DNA from: Cytobacillus firmus
GTDB taxonomy: Bacteria; Bacillota; Bacilli; Bacillales; Cytobacillaceae
Direction: 5' to 3'
Length of the DNA stretch: 64,000 nt
Assembly: GCF_023612095.1 (NCBI RefSeq)
Contig: NZ_CP086235.1
Coordinates: 455,001 to 519,000, forward strand
Positions 9,235 through 18,840 of the stretch are shown in pieces. A program made the translations under genes and the position numbers. The notes below the pieces were generated by a model, which had not been told where the DNA came from, ran no database searches, and was given only the letters and a program-made list of their open reading frames with translations. Every line of letters starts with the position of its first letter. Within the stretch, counting starts at the first letter, position 1.

Positions 9235-10158
9235 ATGGATTTGGTCAAGTCAATAGAAGTGAAAGAGGGACGCAATCATCTGGCGGCAAAACGATATAAA
9301 TGGAAACAAAAATTAACTCCGATTGGATTTATGTCACCTGTTCTTCTTATTTTCTCCCTATTTTTATTCTTCCCGGTTTTATTTGCTTTCTTTATGAGCT
9401 TCCACCAATGGGGAATGATTGGAACGCCCGAATTTGTAGGCGTTGAAAACTATGTGCGTCTATTCAAAGATCCGCTTTTCTGGATTTCGATTAAGAACAC
9501 TCTAATCTTCTCTCTTTCTGTTCCTTTAAAGGTGGCCATTGCTTTATTTATTGCGGTGCTTTTGAATCAGAAGATAAGGGGTTTAGGATTTTACCGGGCT
9601 GCCTTTTTCTTCCCGGTCGTTCTTTCCATGGTTGTCGTCGGATTGGTGTGGCAATGGATGTTCAGTCCAAGCTACGGATTTATCAACTATGTATTAGAAA
9701 AGCTTGGCTTGCCTCTTCAGAACATGTTGATTGATTCAGATCAGGCCATGATTGTCCTGATTATCGTAAGTATCTGGAAAGGACTGGGGAGCAACCTGCT
9801 GTTATTTCTTGCCGGTTTACAGGCCATTCCGAGCAGTGTATATGAAGCTGCCGAGATCGATGGCGCTAATTCCTGGCAGAAGTTTTGGCATATTACCGTA
9901 CAGCTCCTGAAGCCTACAACACTATTTGTACTCATCATTACGTTAATCGGTTCATTTAAAATATTTGATCTGGCGTATGTCATAACAGGCGGCGGACCTG
10001 GCACGAGCACAATGGTTCTTGTTCATTATATTTATCAGGAGGCATTCCAGCGATTTGATATGGGGTATGCATCTGCGGCAGCATATGTATTCTTTATCAT
10101 TCTATTTATTTTAACGCTGGTTCAAATGAGAGTGTTTAAATCCGACAGTGAATTCTAG
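9235..10158 (+). CDS. Sugar ABC transporter permease (MalF/UgpA type)
   Basis: Integral membrane permease of 307 residues with six predicted membrane segments, the first at about residues 32-54. The EAA loop that docks the ATPase reads EAAEIDGANSWQKFWHITVQLL near residue 203. It follows the binding protein and precedes a MalG-type permease by 12 bp. No ATPase gene occurs in the operon, so a shared MsmX-like ATPase encoded elsewhere is the expected energy source (known for Bacillus oligosaccharide importers; inference here). Confidence 0.93.
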   Translation: MDLVKSIEVKEGRNHLAAKRYKWKQKLTPIGFMSPVLLIFSLFLFFPVLFAFFMSFHQWGMIGTPEFVGVENYVRLFKDPLFWISIKNTLIFSLSVPLKVAIALFIAVLLNQKIRGLGFYRAAFFFPVVLSMVVVGLVWQWMFSPSYGFINYVLEKLGLPLQNMLIDSDQAMIVLIIVSIWKGLGSNLLLFLAGLQAIPSSVYEAAEIDGANSWQKFWHITVQLLKPTTLFVLIITLIGSFKIFDLAYVITGGGPGTSTMVLVHYIYQEAFQRFDMGYASAAAYVFFIILFILTLVQMRVFKSDSEF

Positions 10159-10170
10159 GAGGGACCTTCT

Positions 10171-11004
10171 ATGAGCAATAAAAGCAGAGAAATGTTAAAG
10201 CGAATACCTTTATATGCATTTTTGATATTAGGTTCAATTGGGATGCTTGTTCCATTTGTCTGGATGATTTCAAGTGCTTTGAAGCCCAATAATGAAATCT
10301 TTACAAGTCCTCCTACATTCCTGCCCAAGGATGCAAATTGGGGGAATTTTATAGCAGCATGGAACTCGGGAGACTTCACTCAATATTTTATTAACACGTC
10401 GATTATATCGGTATTAACAACAGTCATTACCTTATTTATCTGTTCTTTGGCGGGCTACACGTTTGCGAAATTTAACTTTATGGGAAAGAAACTGCTCTTT
10501 CTGTTATTCCTGGGAACGATGATGATTCCCATGCAAGTCATTATGATTCCGATCTTTCTGATGATGTCAAAAATCGGTTTATTAAATTCTTATTGGTCTG
10601 TTATCCTGCCACTGGTGGCAAACGCTTATGGGGTTTTCCTGATGAGGCAGTTTATGAGCACCATTCCAACTGAGCTGATGGAAGCAGCCCGAATTGACGG
10701 ATGCTCGGAATTCCGGATTTTCTGGCAGATTATTTTGCCTTTAACAAAACCGGCACTGGTCACCTTGGGAATCTTAACGTTTCTTGGAGCCTGGAATGAA
10801 TTTTTATGGCCATTAATTATGCTGGATTCACCGGATATGATGACGCTTCAAGTCGCCTTAACTCAGTTCCAGGGACAGTATGAGGTGAAATGGAATCTTT
10901 TAATGGCGGCATCTGCCTTATCCATGATTCCGATTGCTTTAATCTTTATTGTTTTTCAGCGTTATTTAGTAGAAGGAATCGCATCATCAGGGGTAAAGGG
11001 ATAG
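10171..11004 (+). CDS. Sugar ABC transporter permease (MalG/UgpE type)
   Basis: Second permease of the importer, 277 residues with six predicted membrane segments. The EAA motif reads EAARIDGCSEFRIFWQIILP, followed by the usual C-terminal transmembrane hairpin ending near GIASSGVKG. The start is preceded by GGAGGGA. It is 12 bp after its partner permease, and the next gene follows after a similar gap, so co-translation is likely. Confidence 0.93.
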   Translation: MSNKSREMLKRIPLYAFLILGSIGMLVPFVWMISSALKPNNEIFTSPPTFLPKDANWGNFIAAWNSGDFTQYFINTSIISVLTTVITLFICSLAGYTFAKFNFMGKKLLFLLFLGTMMIPMQVIMIPIFLMMSKIGLLNSYWSVILPLVANAYGVFLMRQFMSTIPTELMEAARIDGCSEFRIFWQIILPLTKPALVTLGILTFLGAWNEFLWPLIMLDSPDMMTLQVALTQFQGQYEVKWNLLMAASALSMIPIALIFIVFQRYLVEGIASSGVKG

Positions 11005-11016
11005 GAGGAATTGGAG

Positions 11017-12285
11017 ATGGAAATGTATACTCAGGTAAAAAATATAGAGATTTCAAAACAGGCAGATGTGATTGTAGCTGGCGGCGGCCCTGCCGGGATT
11101 GCGGCTGCCATTGCATCAGCAAGGCAGGGAGCAGATACCATCCTGCTTGAACGCAACGGGTTTTTAGGAGGAATGGGCTCCGCTGCACTTGTAAATCCGT
11201 TTATGAGTTTTTCTTCAGGGAAAACCCAGCTGGTGAAAGGCATCTTTCAGGAAATGATTGATCGTCTGAAGGAGGCGGGAGCATTTGGAGGAGGAGGGCA
11301 TGCCTGGTCCTTTGATCCTGAAGTTTATAAATATGTACTGAATGAAATGGCTCTCGAAAGCGGGGTCCGGCTTCAATTCCATTCTTTTGTGGTGGATGCG
11401 GTGACAGAGGGGACTCTGATTTCAGGGTTAATTATTGAAAGCAAATCAGGACGCCAGCTGTTAAAAGCAAAAACATTCATTGATTGTACAGGGGATGGTG
11501 ACCTGGCAGCGAGAGCAGGAGCGGAATTCAAGATTGGACGTGAGTCTGATGGCCAGTGTCAGCCTGCAAGCATTATGTTCAAAATGGGCGGAGTCACAAA
11601 CCGGAAAAAAGCTTGTGAGTATGCAGTTGAAGATGAAAGGCTTCCACAGGGAAGGGTATTATTTTTTAAGATGCCCCGTGAAGGAGAGGTCATGATTAAT
11701 ATGACCCGCATCGTCAACGTGGATGCCCTGGATGTGGATGATTTAACGAGAGCTGAAATCGAAGGCAGAAAGCAAGTCAAAGAGATTGTTGAATATATGC
11801 AGGAAAACGTGGAAGGGTTTGAAAACTCTTACCTGGTTACGACAGGTCCGCAAATTGGCATTCGCGAATCACGCCGGATTATGGGTGAATATGTTTTAAC
11901 TGCTGAGGACGTACTGGAATGCCGAAAGTTTGATGATGCTATTGCTTCCTGCTCCTATATGATTGATATTCATAATCCAACAGGGGCCGGGACTGAGAAG
12001 GTGATTCTGCCGAAGGGTCAATGGTATGACATTCCTTACCGCTGCCTGCTTCCAAAGGATTTCGATAACCTTCTGGTAGCGGGGAGATGCATTTCTTCTA
12101 CACATGAAGCACATTCCTCCCTCCGTATTCAGCCGACATGCTATGCAATGGGCCAGGCAGCAGGCATGGCCGCAGCACTGTCTGTCGAGAAGGGCATCCA
12201 TCCTAAAGCACTTAATGCGGATGAGTTAAGAAGAAATCTATTAAAAGAGAATTGTTTTATCCGGGAAAGAATTTCATCAAACTGA
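11017..12285 (+). CDS. FAD-dependent oxidoreductase (FAD_oxidored type)
   Basis: Flavoprotein of 422 residues. An N-terminal Rossmann motif for ADP binding reads VIVAGGGPAGIAAAIAS, followed by LLERNGFLGG. A second nucleotide-binding element, FIDCTGDGDLAARAG, and a C-terminal FAD contact, NLLVAGRCISSTHEAH, are present. The family (PF12831-like) includes oxidases and dehydrogenases of unknown substrate. It lies inside a sugar-uptake operon between permease and glucosidase, so it may oxidise the imported sugar or aglycone; that is inference. I chose ATG 11017 because AGGAGG precedes it at 11003-11008. Confidence 0.85.
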   Translation: MEMYTQVKNIEISKQADVIVAGGGPAGIAAAIASARQGADTILLERNGFLGGMGSAALVNPFMSFSSGKTQLVKGIFQEMIDRLKEAGAFGGGGHAWSFDPEVYKYVLNEMALESGVRLQFHSFVVDAVTEGTLISGLIIESKSGRQLLKAKTFIDCTGDGDLAARAGAEFKIGRESDGQCQPASIMFKMGGVTNRKKACEYAVEDERLPQGRVLFFKMPREGEVMINMTRIVNVDALDVDDLTRAEIEGRKQVKEIVEYMQENVEGFENSYLVTTGPQIGIRESRRIMGEYVLTAEDVLECRKFDDAIASCSYMIDIHNPTGAGTEKVILPKGQWYDIPYRCLLPKDFDNLLVAGRCISSTHEAHSSLRIQPTCYAMGQAAGMAAALSVEKGIHPKALNADELRRNLLKENCFIRERISSN

Positions 12286-12321
12286 CTTATTTGTCAGGAT
12301 GTGTGAAGGCGGGAAAAAGTC

Positions 12322-13968
12322 ATGAAAAAAACATGGTGGAAAGAAACGGTGGTCTATCAGGTGTATTGGAGAAGTTTCTACGACTCCAATGGAGACGGGA
12401 TCGGCGATCTGGAAGGCCTTCTGTTAAAGCTGCATTACATTAAAGATCTTGGGGCAGACGTCATCTGGCTGAATCCTATGTATCAATCTCCTGACAAAGA
12501 TAATGGGTATGATATTTCGGATTATTATGGGGTAATGGAAAAGGCAGGGGATATGCAAACTGTCGAGCGGCTAATCACAGAAGTTCATAACCTTGGTATG
12601 AAAATAATAATGGACTTAGTCGTTAATCATACGTCTGATCAGCATCCATGGTTTCTGGAGTCCAGGTCTTCGAAGGATAACCCAAAAAGAGACTGGTATA
12701 TCTGGAAAGATGCTAAAGATGGAAAAGAGCCAAACAATTGGCGCTCCTACTTTGCCCCCTCACCCTGGACATGGGATAAGAAAACGGGTCAATATTACTT
12801 CCATTCTTTTGCTGCAGAACAGCCTGACCTGAACTGGGAAAATCGCAAAGTGCGCGAAGAAATCTACAGAATCATGCGTTTTTGGCTTGATAAAGGAATA
12901 GACGGATTCCGTATGGATGTTATTAATCTGCTGGCAAAACAGAAAGACTATAGAGATGCGGCTAACCCGTATGACCTCTCCTACTTAGGTAATAATCCGG
13001 GCATACATGAATACCTGCAGGAAATGAACCGTGAAGTCCTTAAGCATTATGACATTATGACTGTGGGGGAAATCCCATTTGTCACCCCTGAAGATGGCTT
13101 ATTATACGTTGGGGAAGATCGAAATGAACTTCATACCTTATTCCATTTTCAGGTGGCTGATGATATGCCATCCTGGGATATGCTTCGATACAAGGAAATT
13201 CAGAAGCAGTGGTATGAGGGCTTAAAGGGGAAAGGCTGGAACTCGCAGTTTTTAAATAACCACGATCATACCCGGCAGGTGACCAGATATGGAAATGATG
13301 GTGAATACCGGGCAGAATCGGCTAAATTACTCGGTACGCTAGTTCATACCATGCCGGGAACTCCCTATATTTTTCAAGGAGAAGAAATAGGAATGACCGG
13401 TGTATGTTTCGAAGATATCTCAGACTACCGCGATATCGCTATGAAAAATAAGTACAATGAGCTGGTTGGACGGGGAGAAGATCCTGTTCAGGTCCTTAAA
13501 GATCTGCAGCCTCTAAGCAGAGACAACTCACGAACACCTGTACAGTGGGATGACAGCGAAAACGCCGGTTTCACAAGCGGTATGCCATGGATAAAAGTAA
13601 ACCCGAATTACAAAGAGATCAATGTAAAAAGGGAGCTTGAAACTCAGGATTCTGTCTTCCATTATTATAAAAAGCTGATTGCATTGCGGAAAGAAAATGA
13701 AGTCATGGTTTACGGTGATTATGCAGATCTCTCTGATGGCCAGGAAGAATTGTATATCTATACCCGGTCTTTAGGGGAAGTTACATGGCTGATAGTCCTT
13801 AATCATAGTGATAGAACAAATGAGGTCAAATTACCGGATATTGCACAGGGTACCGGGAAAGAACTTCTGCTTGGGAATTATGCTGAAATTCCAGAAGGAG
13901 ATTCTGCAGAGTTGCTAGTTATGCGGCCTTATGAAGCAAGGATTTATAGAATTTTGAACAAGCGGTGA
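12322..13968 (+). CDS. GH13 alpha-glucosidase (probable oligo-1,6-glucosidase)
   Basis: Intracellular glycoside hydrolase of 548 residues, the normal length for oligo-1,6-glucosidases. It has the four GH13 regions: DLVVNHTS (about residues 98-105), GFRMDVINL with nucleophile D199, TVGEIPF with acid/base E250, and NNHDHTRQ with H314-D315. The residue after the nucleophile is Val200; in this subfamily Val there goes with alpha-1,6 specificity and Thr with alpha-1,4 (known from the family). It is the last gene of the operon and would split the imported oligosaccharide into glucose. There is no signal peptide. Confidence 0.92.
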   Translation: MKKTWWKETVVYQVYWRSFYDSNGDGIGDLEGLLLKLHYIKDLGADVIWLNPMYQSPDKDNGYDISDYYGVMEKAGDMQTVERLITEVHNLGMKIIMDLVVNHTSDQHPWFLESRSSKDNPKRDWYIWKDAKDGKEPNNWRSYFAPSPWTWDKKTGQYYFHSFAAEQPDLNWENRKVREEIYRIMRFWLDKGIDGFRMDVINLLAKQKDYRDAANPYDLSYLGNNPGIHEYLQEMNREVLKHYDIMTVGEIPFVTPEDGLLYVGEDRNELHTLFHFQVADDMPSWDMLRYKEIQKQWYEGLKGKGWNSQFLNNHDHTRQVTRYGNDGEYRAESAKLLGTLVHTMPGTPYIFQGEEIGMTGVCFEDISDYRDIAMKNKYNELVGRGEDPVQVLKDLQPLSRDNSRTPVQWDDSENAGFTSGMPWIKVNPNYKEINVKRELETQDSVFHYYKKLIALRKENEVMVYGDYADLSDGQEELYIYTRSLGEVTWLIVLNHSDRTNEVKLPDIAQGTGKELLLGNYAEIPEGDSAELLVMRPYEARIYRILNKR

Positions 13969-14027
13969 AATGATGAATGAACCTCTTGCATAGTATAAGT
14001 TATTCTTCCTAGTAAGCTGGAAAGCAT

Positions 14028-14050
14028 GAGGACGGTTAAACCGTCCCCAT
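14028..14050. repeat. GGACGG...CCGTCCCCATG hairpin element
   Basis: A perfect GGACGGTT/AACCGTCC inverted repeat followed by CCATG. It resembles the ACCTGTCCCCATG elements at 15.7 and 33.1 kb and lies after the glucosidase operon, where it could act as a weak transcription end. Confidence 0.45.
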
Positions 14051-14118
14051 GTTCACCTGAAATTGTCACATTTATCTTAGGAAATTTGTTATATACTATA
14101 AAAGAGGAGGTGTGAACA

Positions 14119-14439
14119 ATGAACGAAGCCAAAATGGAAAGTATGCTTGCCCAATTAATAAAAATGGTTGGCAGTCTTCAATCTGATATGCAGGAAATGA
14201 AAAAAGAACAGCAGGAAATGAAAAAAGAACAGCAAGAGATGAAAATAGAACAACTAGAAATGAAAATAGAACAGCAAGAGATGAAAAAAGATCTGCAGAA
14301 GCTGGAAACTAAAAGTGATCAGCGCCATAAAGAGATCTTAGAGCACTTTAAAATCCTTGAAAGAGACCAGGATTTTATATGGGAGAAAACCGCAAGAAAT
14401 GAAAGAGATATTGGCAATATTAAAAGACAGCTCCTTTAA
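14119..14439 (+). CDS. Small coiled-coil protein with EQQEMKK heptads
   Basis: A 106-residue protein with no recognised domain. Residues 25-57 are five consecutive heptads of the form E-Q-Q-E-M-K-K, which should form a long coiled coil; the rest is also charged and helical. GAGGAGG lies 8 bases before the ATG. It stands alone, followed by a strong terminator. It may be an oligomerising or scaffolding protein, but no function can be read. Repeat-number variation would be expected here because the DNA repeat is 21 bp. Confidence 0.75.
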   Translation: MNEAKMESMLAQLIKMVGSLQSDMQEMKKEQQEMKKEQQEMKIEQLEMKIEQQEMKKDLQKLETKSDQRHKEILEHFKILERDQDFIWEKTARNERDIGNIKRQLL

Positions 14440-14566
14440 AATAAAAATTCAAAATGTAATTAAAAGATTAGTTACACACCAAAGTCTATATTTTCCCCTT
14501 TTTCTCTTCTTTGGTTATTGCTCTCTTGCTAAACACCCCACTAAAAATTTCAAACATAAGGTAAAG

Positions 14567-14598
14567 CACTGTAGATGCCAGCATCTAGAGTGTTTTTC
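14567..14598 (+). terminator. Rho-independent terminator
   Basis: CACTGTAGATG-CCAG-CATCTAGAGTG forms a long stem followed by TTTTTCTTTG. It ends the transcript of the coiled-coil gene. Apart from this hairpin I see nothing in 14440-14871; short open frames there lack ribosome binding sites. Confidence 0.8.
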
Positions 14599-14871
14599 TT
14601 TGTTTAAAAAATATTTAAAATGACTGCCGGAAGAGAGCCATGCCCCTAGTTCTCGGAGTTACTCCTGAATTTTCTTTGCAAAGCCTTGCTCCGAATTTTA
14701 TAACATTTAAGGGGAACGTATATATAGTGGGTTGCGTATTCGTATGTTACATTATATTTATAGATTTACAGCAAATGTGGAAATTAGACTCAGCAGATAT
14801 GCTCTTTATTAAATTTTGCTAAGACAATGCCATAGTGAATGCAGCTTTTATGAAATATGGGAGGAACAAAG

Positions 14872-15369
14872 ATGTCTGCTATAAGGTCATTAAATCTCGA
14901 TGGAGAAGAAATATATGTGTTTAACAGTGCCATCTATATTTTTGAATCGTCATCCGGAAATACGCTGGAAGTAGACATGATTGTTAGCGAAGTTACTCTA
15001 AGAAAATATCAGGACAGGGACAGTCTGATCACAGAAGTTGAATTGGAGGACGGCAGGCAGATAAGCTCCTTTATGTTTCTAAAGGCTGTGCCAGGGAAGC
15101 TGCCCCGGCTGAGCTTATTTTGCGAAATAGATCCAGAAGAGTCATATGAAGGGGTCTTAAGAATTAGAGAGGATGCTCCGGATTTTCCCGATATTGAAGC
15201 TGGCATTACCCTGGAAGATATCCGAAAAGTAGAGATGCCGAATGAAAAAATCACACTTAAATTAAACCTGCCCATTAACCAGGTGGAATGGCTGAAGGAG
15301 CAGAAAAATAAGGAATTGAATGAGGTTTTTAGACAGCTGTTGAAGGAATATATGGAAAAAGCGGAATAA
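14872..15369 (+). CDS. Hypothetical protein, 165 aa
   Basis: No family recognised. It is a soluble acidic protein without signal or membrane segment. A predicted beta-rich N-terminal part (SLNLDGEEIYVFNSAIYIF) is followed by a helical C-terminal tail rich in Glu and Lys (EQKNKELNEVFRQLLKEYME). I chose ATG 14872 because GGGAGG precedes it by seven bases; the in-frame ATG at 14857 overlaps that site. It converges with the lipase gene and a repeat array lies between them. Confidence 0.7.
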   Translation: MSAIRSLNLDGEEIYVFNSAIYIFESSSGNTLEVDMIVSEVTLRKYQDRDSLITEVELEDGRQISSFMFLKAVPGKLPRLSLFCEIDPEESYEGVLRIREDAPDFPDIEAGITLEDIRKVEMPNEKITLKLNLPINQVEWLKEQKNKELNEVFRQLLKEYMEKAE

Positions 15370-15441
15370 TTCAATCCAGGTTTCTGTATGGGACACGGAA
15401 CAGCGTCTGCTTAAAAGCAGGCTTTTGGCGGTTTGGTGAAT

Positions 15442-15638
15442 TTGCAAATAGAATTATTGAATCTGCAAATAAACAATTAAATTTGCAAATAGGGGCCGGA
15501 AACCTGCAAATAGAGTAATTGAAATTGCAAATAGCCACTGGAAACCTGCAAATAAACAATGCGGTTGCAAATAGAAGCCGGAAACTTGCAAATAGATTAA
15601 TCATATTTACAAATAGACTATGAAATATCGCAAATTGA
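15442..15638 (+). repeat. TGCAAATAG array A (about 9 units, 21-bp spacing)
   Basis: The nonamer TGCAAATAG recurs at 15443, 15464, 15484, 15505, 15526, 15547, 15566 and 15587 plus a TACAAATAG variant at 15608, i.e. every 19-21 bp, with unrelated AT-rich or GCCGGAAAC-type spacers. The same nonamer forms arrays at 32.3, 36.4, 38.6 and 40.8 kb. It is intergenic and non-coding in my reading. Confidence 0.85.
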
Positions 15639-15651
15639 TCCCTATATAAAA

Positions 15652-15690
15652 GGAAAACCGAACTGCCACTCAGCTCGGTTTTGTTATTTC
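15652..15690. terminator. Bidirectional terminator between convergent genes
   Basis: AAAACCGAACTG ... CAGCTCGGTTTT forms a stem with A-run and T-run on either side, so it can end transcription from both strands. A similar sequence occurs at 22369-22395. Confidence 0.7.
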
Positions 15691-15693
15691 TAA

Positions 15694-15727
15694 TTGTGGG
15701 ACAAGGAACCTGTCCCCATGTCCCGGG
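15694..15727. repeat. ACCTGTCCCCATGTCCC element
   Basis: GGGACAAGGAACCTGTCCCCATGTCCCGGGG contains overlapping inverted repeats (GGGACA/TGTCCC). Related copies lie at 33.1 kb and, more distantly, at 14.03 kb. It is probably a short interspersed palindromic repeat. Confidence 0.5.
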
Positions 15728-15728
15728 G

Positions 15729-17837
15729 TTAATTTATCGTCCCGCGGTCCACCTGTTCATACAGTATCCCCATATTACCCTTCACTTTTTTCGAAACCTC
15801 GCACAATGCCTCAATCGATTCAGCTTTATGATGTCCCAACTGATACACCACATCATCAAACAGCATTTCCATTTCTCTTAAAATAGCAATGGATGCAAGG
15901 TTATAGAGGTGGACATTATAGTAACCGCTGTTATTGAATATGGCTGTCTCGACATAAGGCCTGAAATTCTCCAATAGAGTAGGGTACTCCGCCATTAATC
16001 GGTCTAATCCTTTTCGGATGCCTTCAATCGTGCCGGCAAATTCGTCCAAAGGCGCCAGCGCGTTGTTGACGCTGTTTCGGATTTTATCGTCAAAGTCCGA
16101 AAACAGGCCGAATAACTTGCCGGGGATGGTGTAGTCCAAGGCGAATTTGGTTGCGCCTTTGATAGTGCTCGACAGGAGTTCAAGTGCATTTTCAATGTTC
16201 AGGGTAATCACCCAGCCCTTATGCAATATAGGCATGAGAAGTGCCTGGGTTGATGCAGTGAAAGCAGAATAAGACGTATCCATCTGGAATTCCTTAATCT
16301 TCATCCTAAGCTCCATATAAGGGGAATCTTCCAGCTTATACGTGTTCGTTCCCTGAACGGATATAGAATTAGAATGGGTGGATTTGCTTCTAATCGACTG
16401 TCCCAGGGAAAAGTCCCGGTCATGAAAATTAGCAGCAGTATCCTGAACTTGTTTCTGGTATTCACTAATATGAGAAAGCAGTCTATCCCTGTTATTGTTC
16501 ACGATCCCATAATGGGCTTTTAACTCACTGACTACAGCATCATACCAGAGTTCTTTTCCGCCCTCAAAAAGCTCCGGAATTTTGTTGGAGATGATCCGGA
16601 TAAGGCTTTTGGAAAGATCCTGAACATCTGCTTTCAAATCATACAAAAAACCGCGGATTTCGTTAAAGATGCCTTCCACACTGACGTTCGTGCGGAAAAT
16701 ATGTTCAAGCAGCTCAGCAGGCGGGGAATTCAGTATATAGTTCAGTGATTTAGCATGACTTTCCGCCACATTTAACAAAGAAACCAAATGATCAATTTCG
16801 GCCGTTAATCGATTGCTGATCGAAGTAATCCCCATAAACAGCGGCTCGCTGATCAGATTTTCAAACATATCCTCGAAAATCTTTTGCAGGCGGCTGAGCC
16901 GTTCATAATAACGGCTGGCTTCATCGTCTACTATGGCAACCGAATTGCCGAGGTACTCATGAGCAAGATTCAATCTTTCCATCACATGGTTTTGCAGGGA
17001 GGAGGCCAGAAGATCCAGGTTCTCCTTGTTAATCTCGATGCGGTCGGAGTGCCCGCCATACAGCGGTACTCCTGTCCAGATGCTGGATACGATATGGGCA
17101 TCTGCATCTACATAGATTTTGCCGTAGCCTGGCTTGCCGACTTCTCCGATAACATAATATTGGCGGCCATCTTCTTCTCTCAGATAACCTGTGTGGTTTG
17201 TACCAATCTTTGATAATCCCGGAATCCCATTAAAGATCTCATACTGTTTGCCTGGAATCCTGCCATGCAGATCCAATGCAATCAAAGTCTGAGTGAGCAC
17301 ATCGTAGCTGCTGAAGTAGTTTGTGATGTTGTCATACGTTTTATCAGGGTCCATCATTCCATCAGGAAGGAGGGCAGGGTTAAGTGTAACGGCTTTAACC
17401 TCTGGATTTTCAATGGCGACAGCACCGACCAGACCGCCTCCAAGTGAATTTCCTGCAATCGATTGGACGCCGCCAACCTCTTTATATTCATTGTTCATTT
17501 CGTAATAGTAGTTTCTGGCTGCTGCCAGCTGAGCTGGAGTCAGGTCACTTAAAAGCTGTGCATCTGTTAGAATATCCATTTTTCCATATTTACCGCTTGC
17601 ATCCGTTCCTACATAGATGATGGATATTTCTTCTGTATCCATATTCATAATTGTCATTGCATCAAGCCCTGTTGGATCTTTATAGTTTTCGTGGCGAACC
17701 TGATAATCTATTCCATTTACTGTTAGAATATCCCCCCTTTGGGGATAGGTATAGGCATGGTAGCCAGCTAGCTCAACCAAATCTTTATCATTGTTTATGG
17801 ATATATTCTTATTTGGTGAACCATTAAGTGTATTCAT
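15729..17837 (-). CDS. Lipase-like protein with long helical C-terminus (TslA-like candidate type VII effector)
   Basis: A 702-residue protein without signal peptide. The N-terminal 250 residues look like an alpha/beta-hydrolase: a lipase-type core (IIYVGTDASGKYGKMDIL) and the nucleophile elbow AGNSLGGGLVGA (GxSxG) near residue 130. Residues from about 270 on are nearly all alpha-helical with coiled-coil-like stretches. N-terminal lipase plus C-terminal helical domain is the reverse architecture described for the Staphylococcus aureus type VII secreted phospholipase TslA, whose immunity lipoprotein TilA is, as I recall, of the DUF1672 family. Here a DUF1672 gene ends only 13 bp upstream. The small helical partners and secretion machinery are not in the window, so secretion is inference. 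The start has AGGTGA upstream. Confidence 0.78.
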   Translation of the reverse strand: MNTLNGSPNKNISINNDKDLVELAGYHAYTYPQRGDILTVNGIDYQVRHENYKDPTGLDAMTIMNMDTEEISIIYVGTDASGKYGKMDILTDAQLLSDLTPAQLAAARNYYYEMNNEYKEVGGVQSIAGNSLGGGLVGAVAIENPEVKAVTLNPALLPDGMMDPDKTYDNITNYFSSYDVLTQTLIALDLHGRIPGKQYEIFNGIPGLSKIGTNHTGYLREEDGRQYYVIGEVGKPGYGKIYVDADAHIVSSIWTGVPLYGGHSDRIEINKENLDLLASSLQNHVMERLNLAHEYLGNSVAIVDDEASRYYERLSRLQKIFEDMFENLISEPLFMGITSISNRLTAEIDHLVSLLNVAESHAKSLNYILNSPPAELLEHIFRTNVSVEGIFNEIRGFLYDLKADVQDLSKSLIRIISNKIPELFEGGKELWYDAVVSELKAHYGIVNNNRDRLLSHISEYQKQVQDTAANFHDRDFSLGQSIRSKSTHSNSISVQGTNTYKLEDSPYMELRMKIKEFQMDTSYSAFTASTQALLMPILHKGWVITLNIENALELLSSTIKGATKFALDYTIPGKLFGLFSDFDDKIRNSVNNALAPLDEFAGTIEGIRKGLDRLMAEYPTLLENFRPYVETAIFNNSGYYNVHLYNLASIAILREMEMLFDDVVYQLGHHKAESIEALCEVSKKVKGNMGILYEQVDRGTIN

Positions 17838-17850
17838 TTATTCACCTGCT

Positions 17851-18786
17851 TTATTCTTTGATAATATCTTTCAGTAAGTCCAGTGAATTATCTCCCATTC
17901 CGCTGGAGCTTTGCTTATCAATAAAATTATCATTTAAGACAAAACTATAAGAACCTCTAGGAATTGAAGTCATTTCTTCAAGGTCTTTTATGATTTTATC
18001 AAATAACTTTTTATCTGGATTTGCATTTTTATCTGCCATAAATAATTGAATATTAATGAAAAGGTATTTGGCCGAGAATGAATTTTCTTCAAAAGCCTTC
18101 CTGAGGTTTTCCGTACTTTCATCAGGATTTTTCATGAAAAGGTCATATACAGGTTGGATAGCTGCCTCTTTGCTTCTCATTGAAATAAAATAATAAGGAG
18201 TTGAGAAACCATGTCCACCAACATTTTGAATGGATTCCTTCGTTCTGCCAGTTATTTTACCTTCTGCTGCAAGTGAATCAAAGTAGTTATCGAGTTGATT
18301 GAATTCTTCTTTGAAGATCATGTTATACAAACCGCCTTTAATGGCATTCTTCACCTGGAATTCGTCCGCCCATATCTTTTCCGTCATTACTTTCTTTTCC
18401 AGTTCATCTATTGGTACTACAGCATAGGTATAGAAATGCGGTTCACCTTTTGATTCTACAAACACAGTGGCTCCATCCTTAGCACCCACCACATTATGCA
18501 CTGTTACGTCTGTCTTATAATTTTCTTTGAAGAAGCTGATGGCAGCTTCCTCGATCTGAGCAAGATTTTTTTCAGCAATTTCATCTGTCACTCTTCCGTA
18601 TGGTAAGGCATAGCCTTCACCTGTATAATCCTGAACGCTAATCTTAGTTTCTTCAGAAGGGGCAGCCTGTGTTTCTTTCGTTTTTTCAGTGTCTTGATTG
18701 TTATTCGTACTATTCATACCAGAACATCCTCCAAGCATTAATGATATTCCAACACTGCAGAGTAAGATTTTTGTTTTATTGTGCAT
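17851..18786 (-). CDS. DUF1672 lipoprotein, copy 1 (TilA-like candidate immunity protein)
   Basis: A 311-residue lipoprotein; lipobox LMLGGC puts the lipidated cysteine near residue 21, followed by an Asn/Thr/Glu linker. The conserved core begins ISVQDYTGEGYALPYG and contains VHNVVGAKDGATVFVESKGE and HFYTYAVVPID, shared with five neighbouring paralogues. It is the gene directly before the lipase and almost certainly cotranscribed with it, the arrangement expected for an immunity protein protecting the cell surface. GGGAGGA supports the start. DUF1672 proteins have no known enzymatic role; immunity is inferred from context and from TilA. Confidence 0.88.
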   Translation of the reverse strand: MHNKTKILLCSVGISLMLGGCSGMNSTNNNQDTEKTKETQAAPSEETKISVQDYTGEGYALPYGRVTDEIAEKNLAQIEEAAISFFKENYKTDVTVHNVVGAKDGATVFVESKGEPHFYTYAVVPIDELEKKVMTEKIWADEFQVKNAIKGGLYNMIFKEEFNQLDNYFDSLAAEGKITGRTKESIQNVGGHGFSTPYYFISMRSKEAAIQPVYDLFMKNPDESTENLRKAFEENSFSAKYLFINIQLFMADKNANPDKKLFDKIIKDLEEMTSIPRGSYSFVLNDNFIDKQSSSGMGDNSLDLLKDIIKE

Positions 18787-18840
18787 TATTTACATGTCCT
18801 CCCTAAAGGAATGTGCTTTCAAAGTTATATCCCCTATTTT

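Noticed and set aside
14450..14822. Two short plus-strand frames after the coiled-coil gene
   Set aside because: No ribosome sites, AT-rich composition, and one spans a clear terminator.
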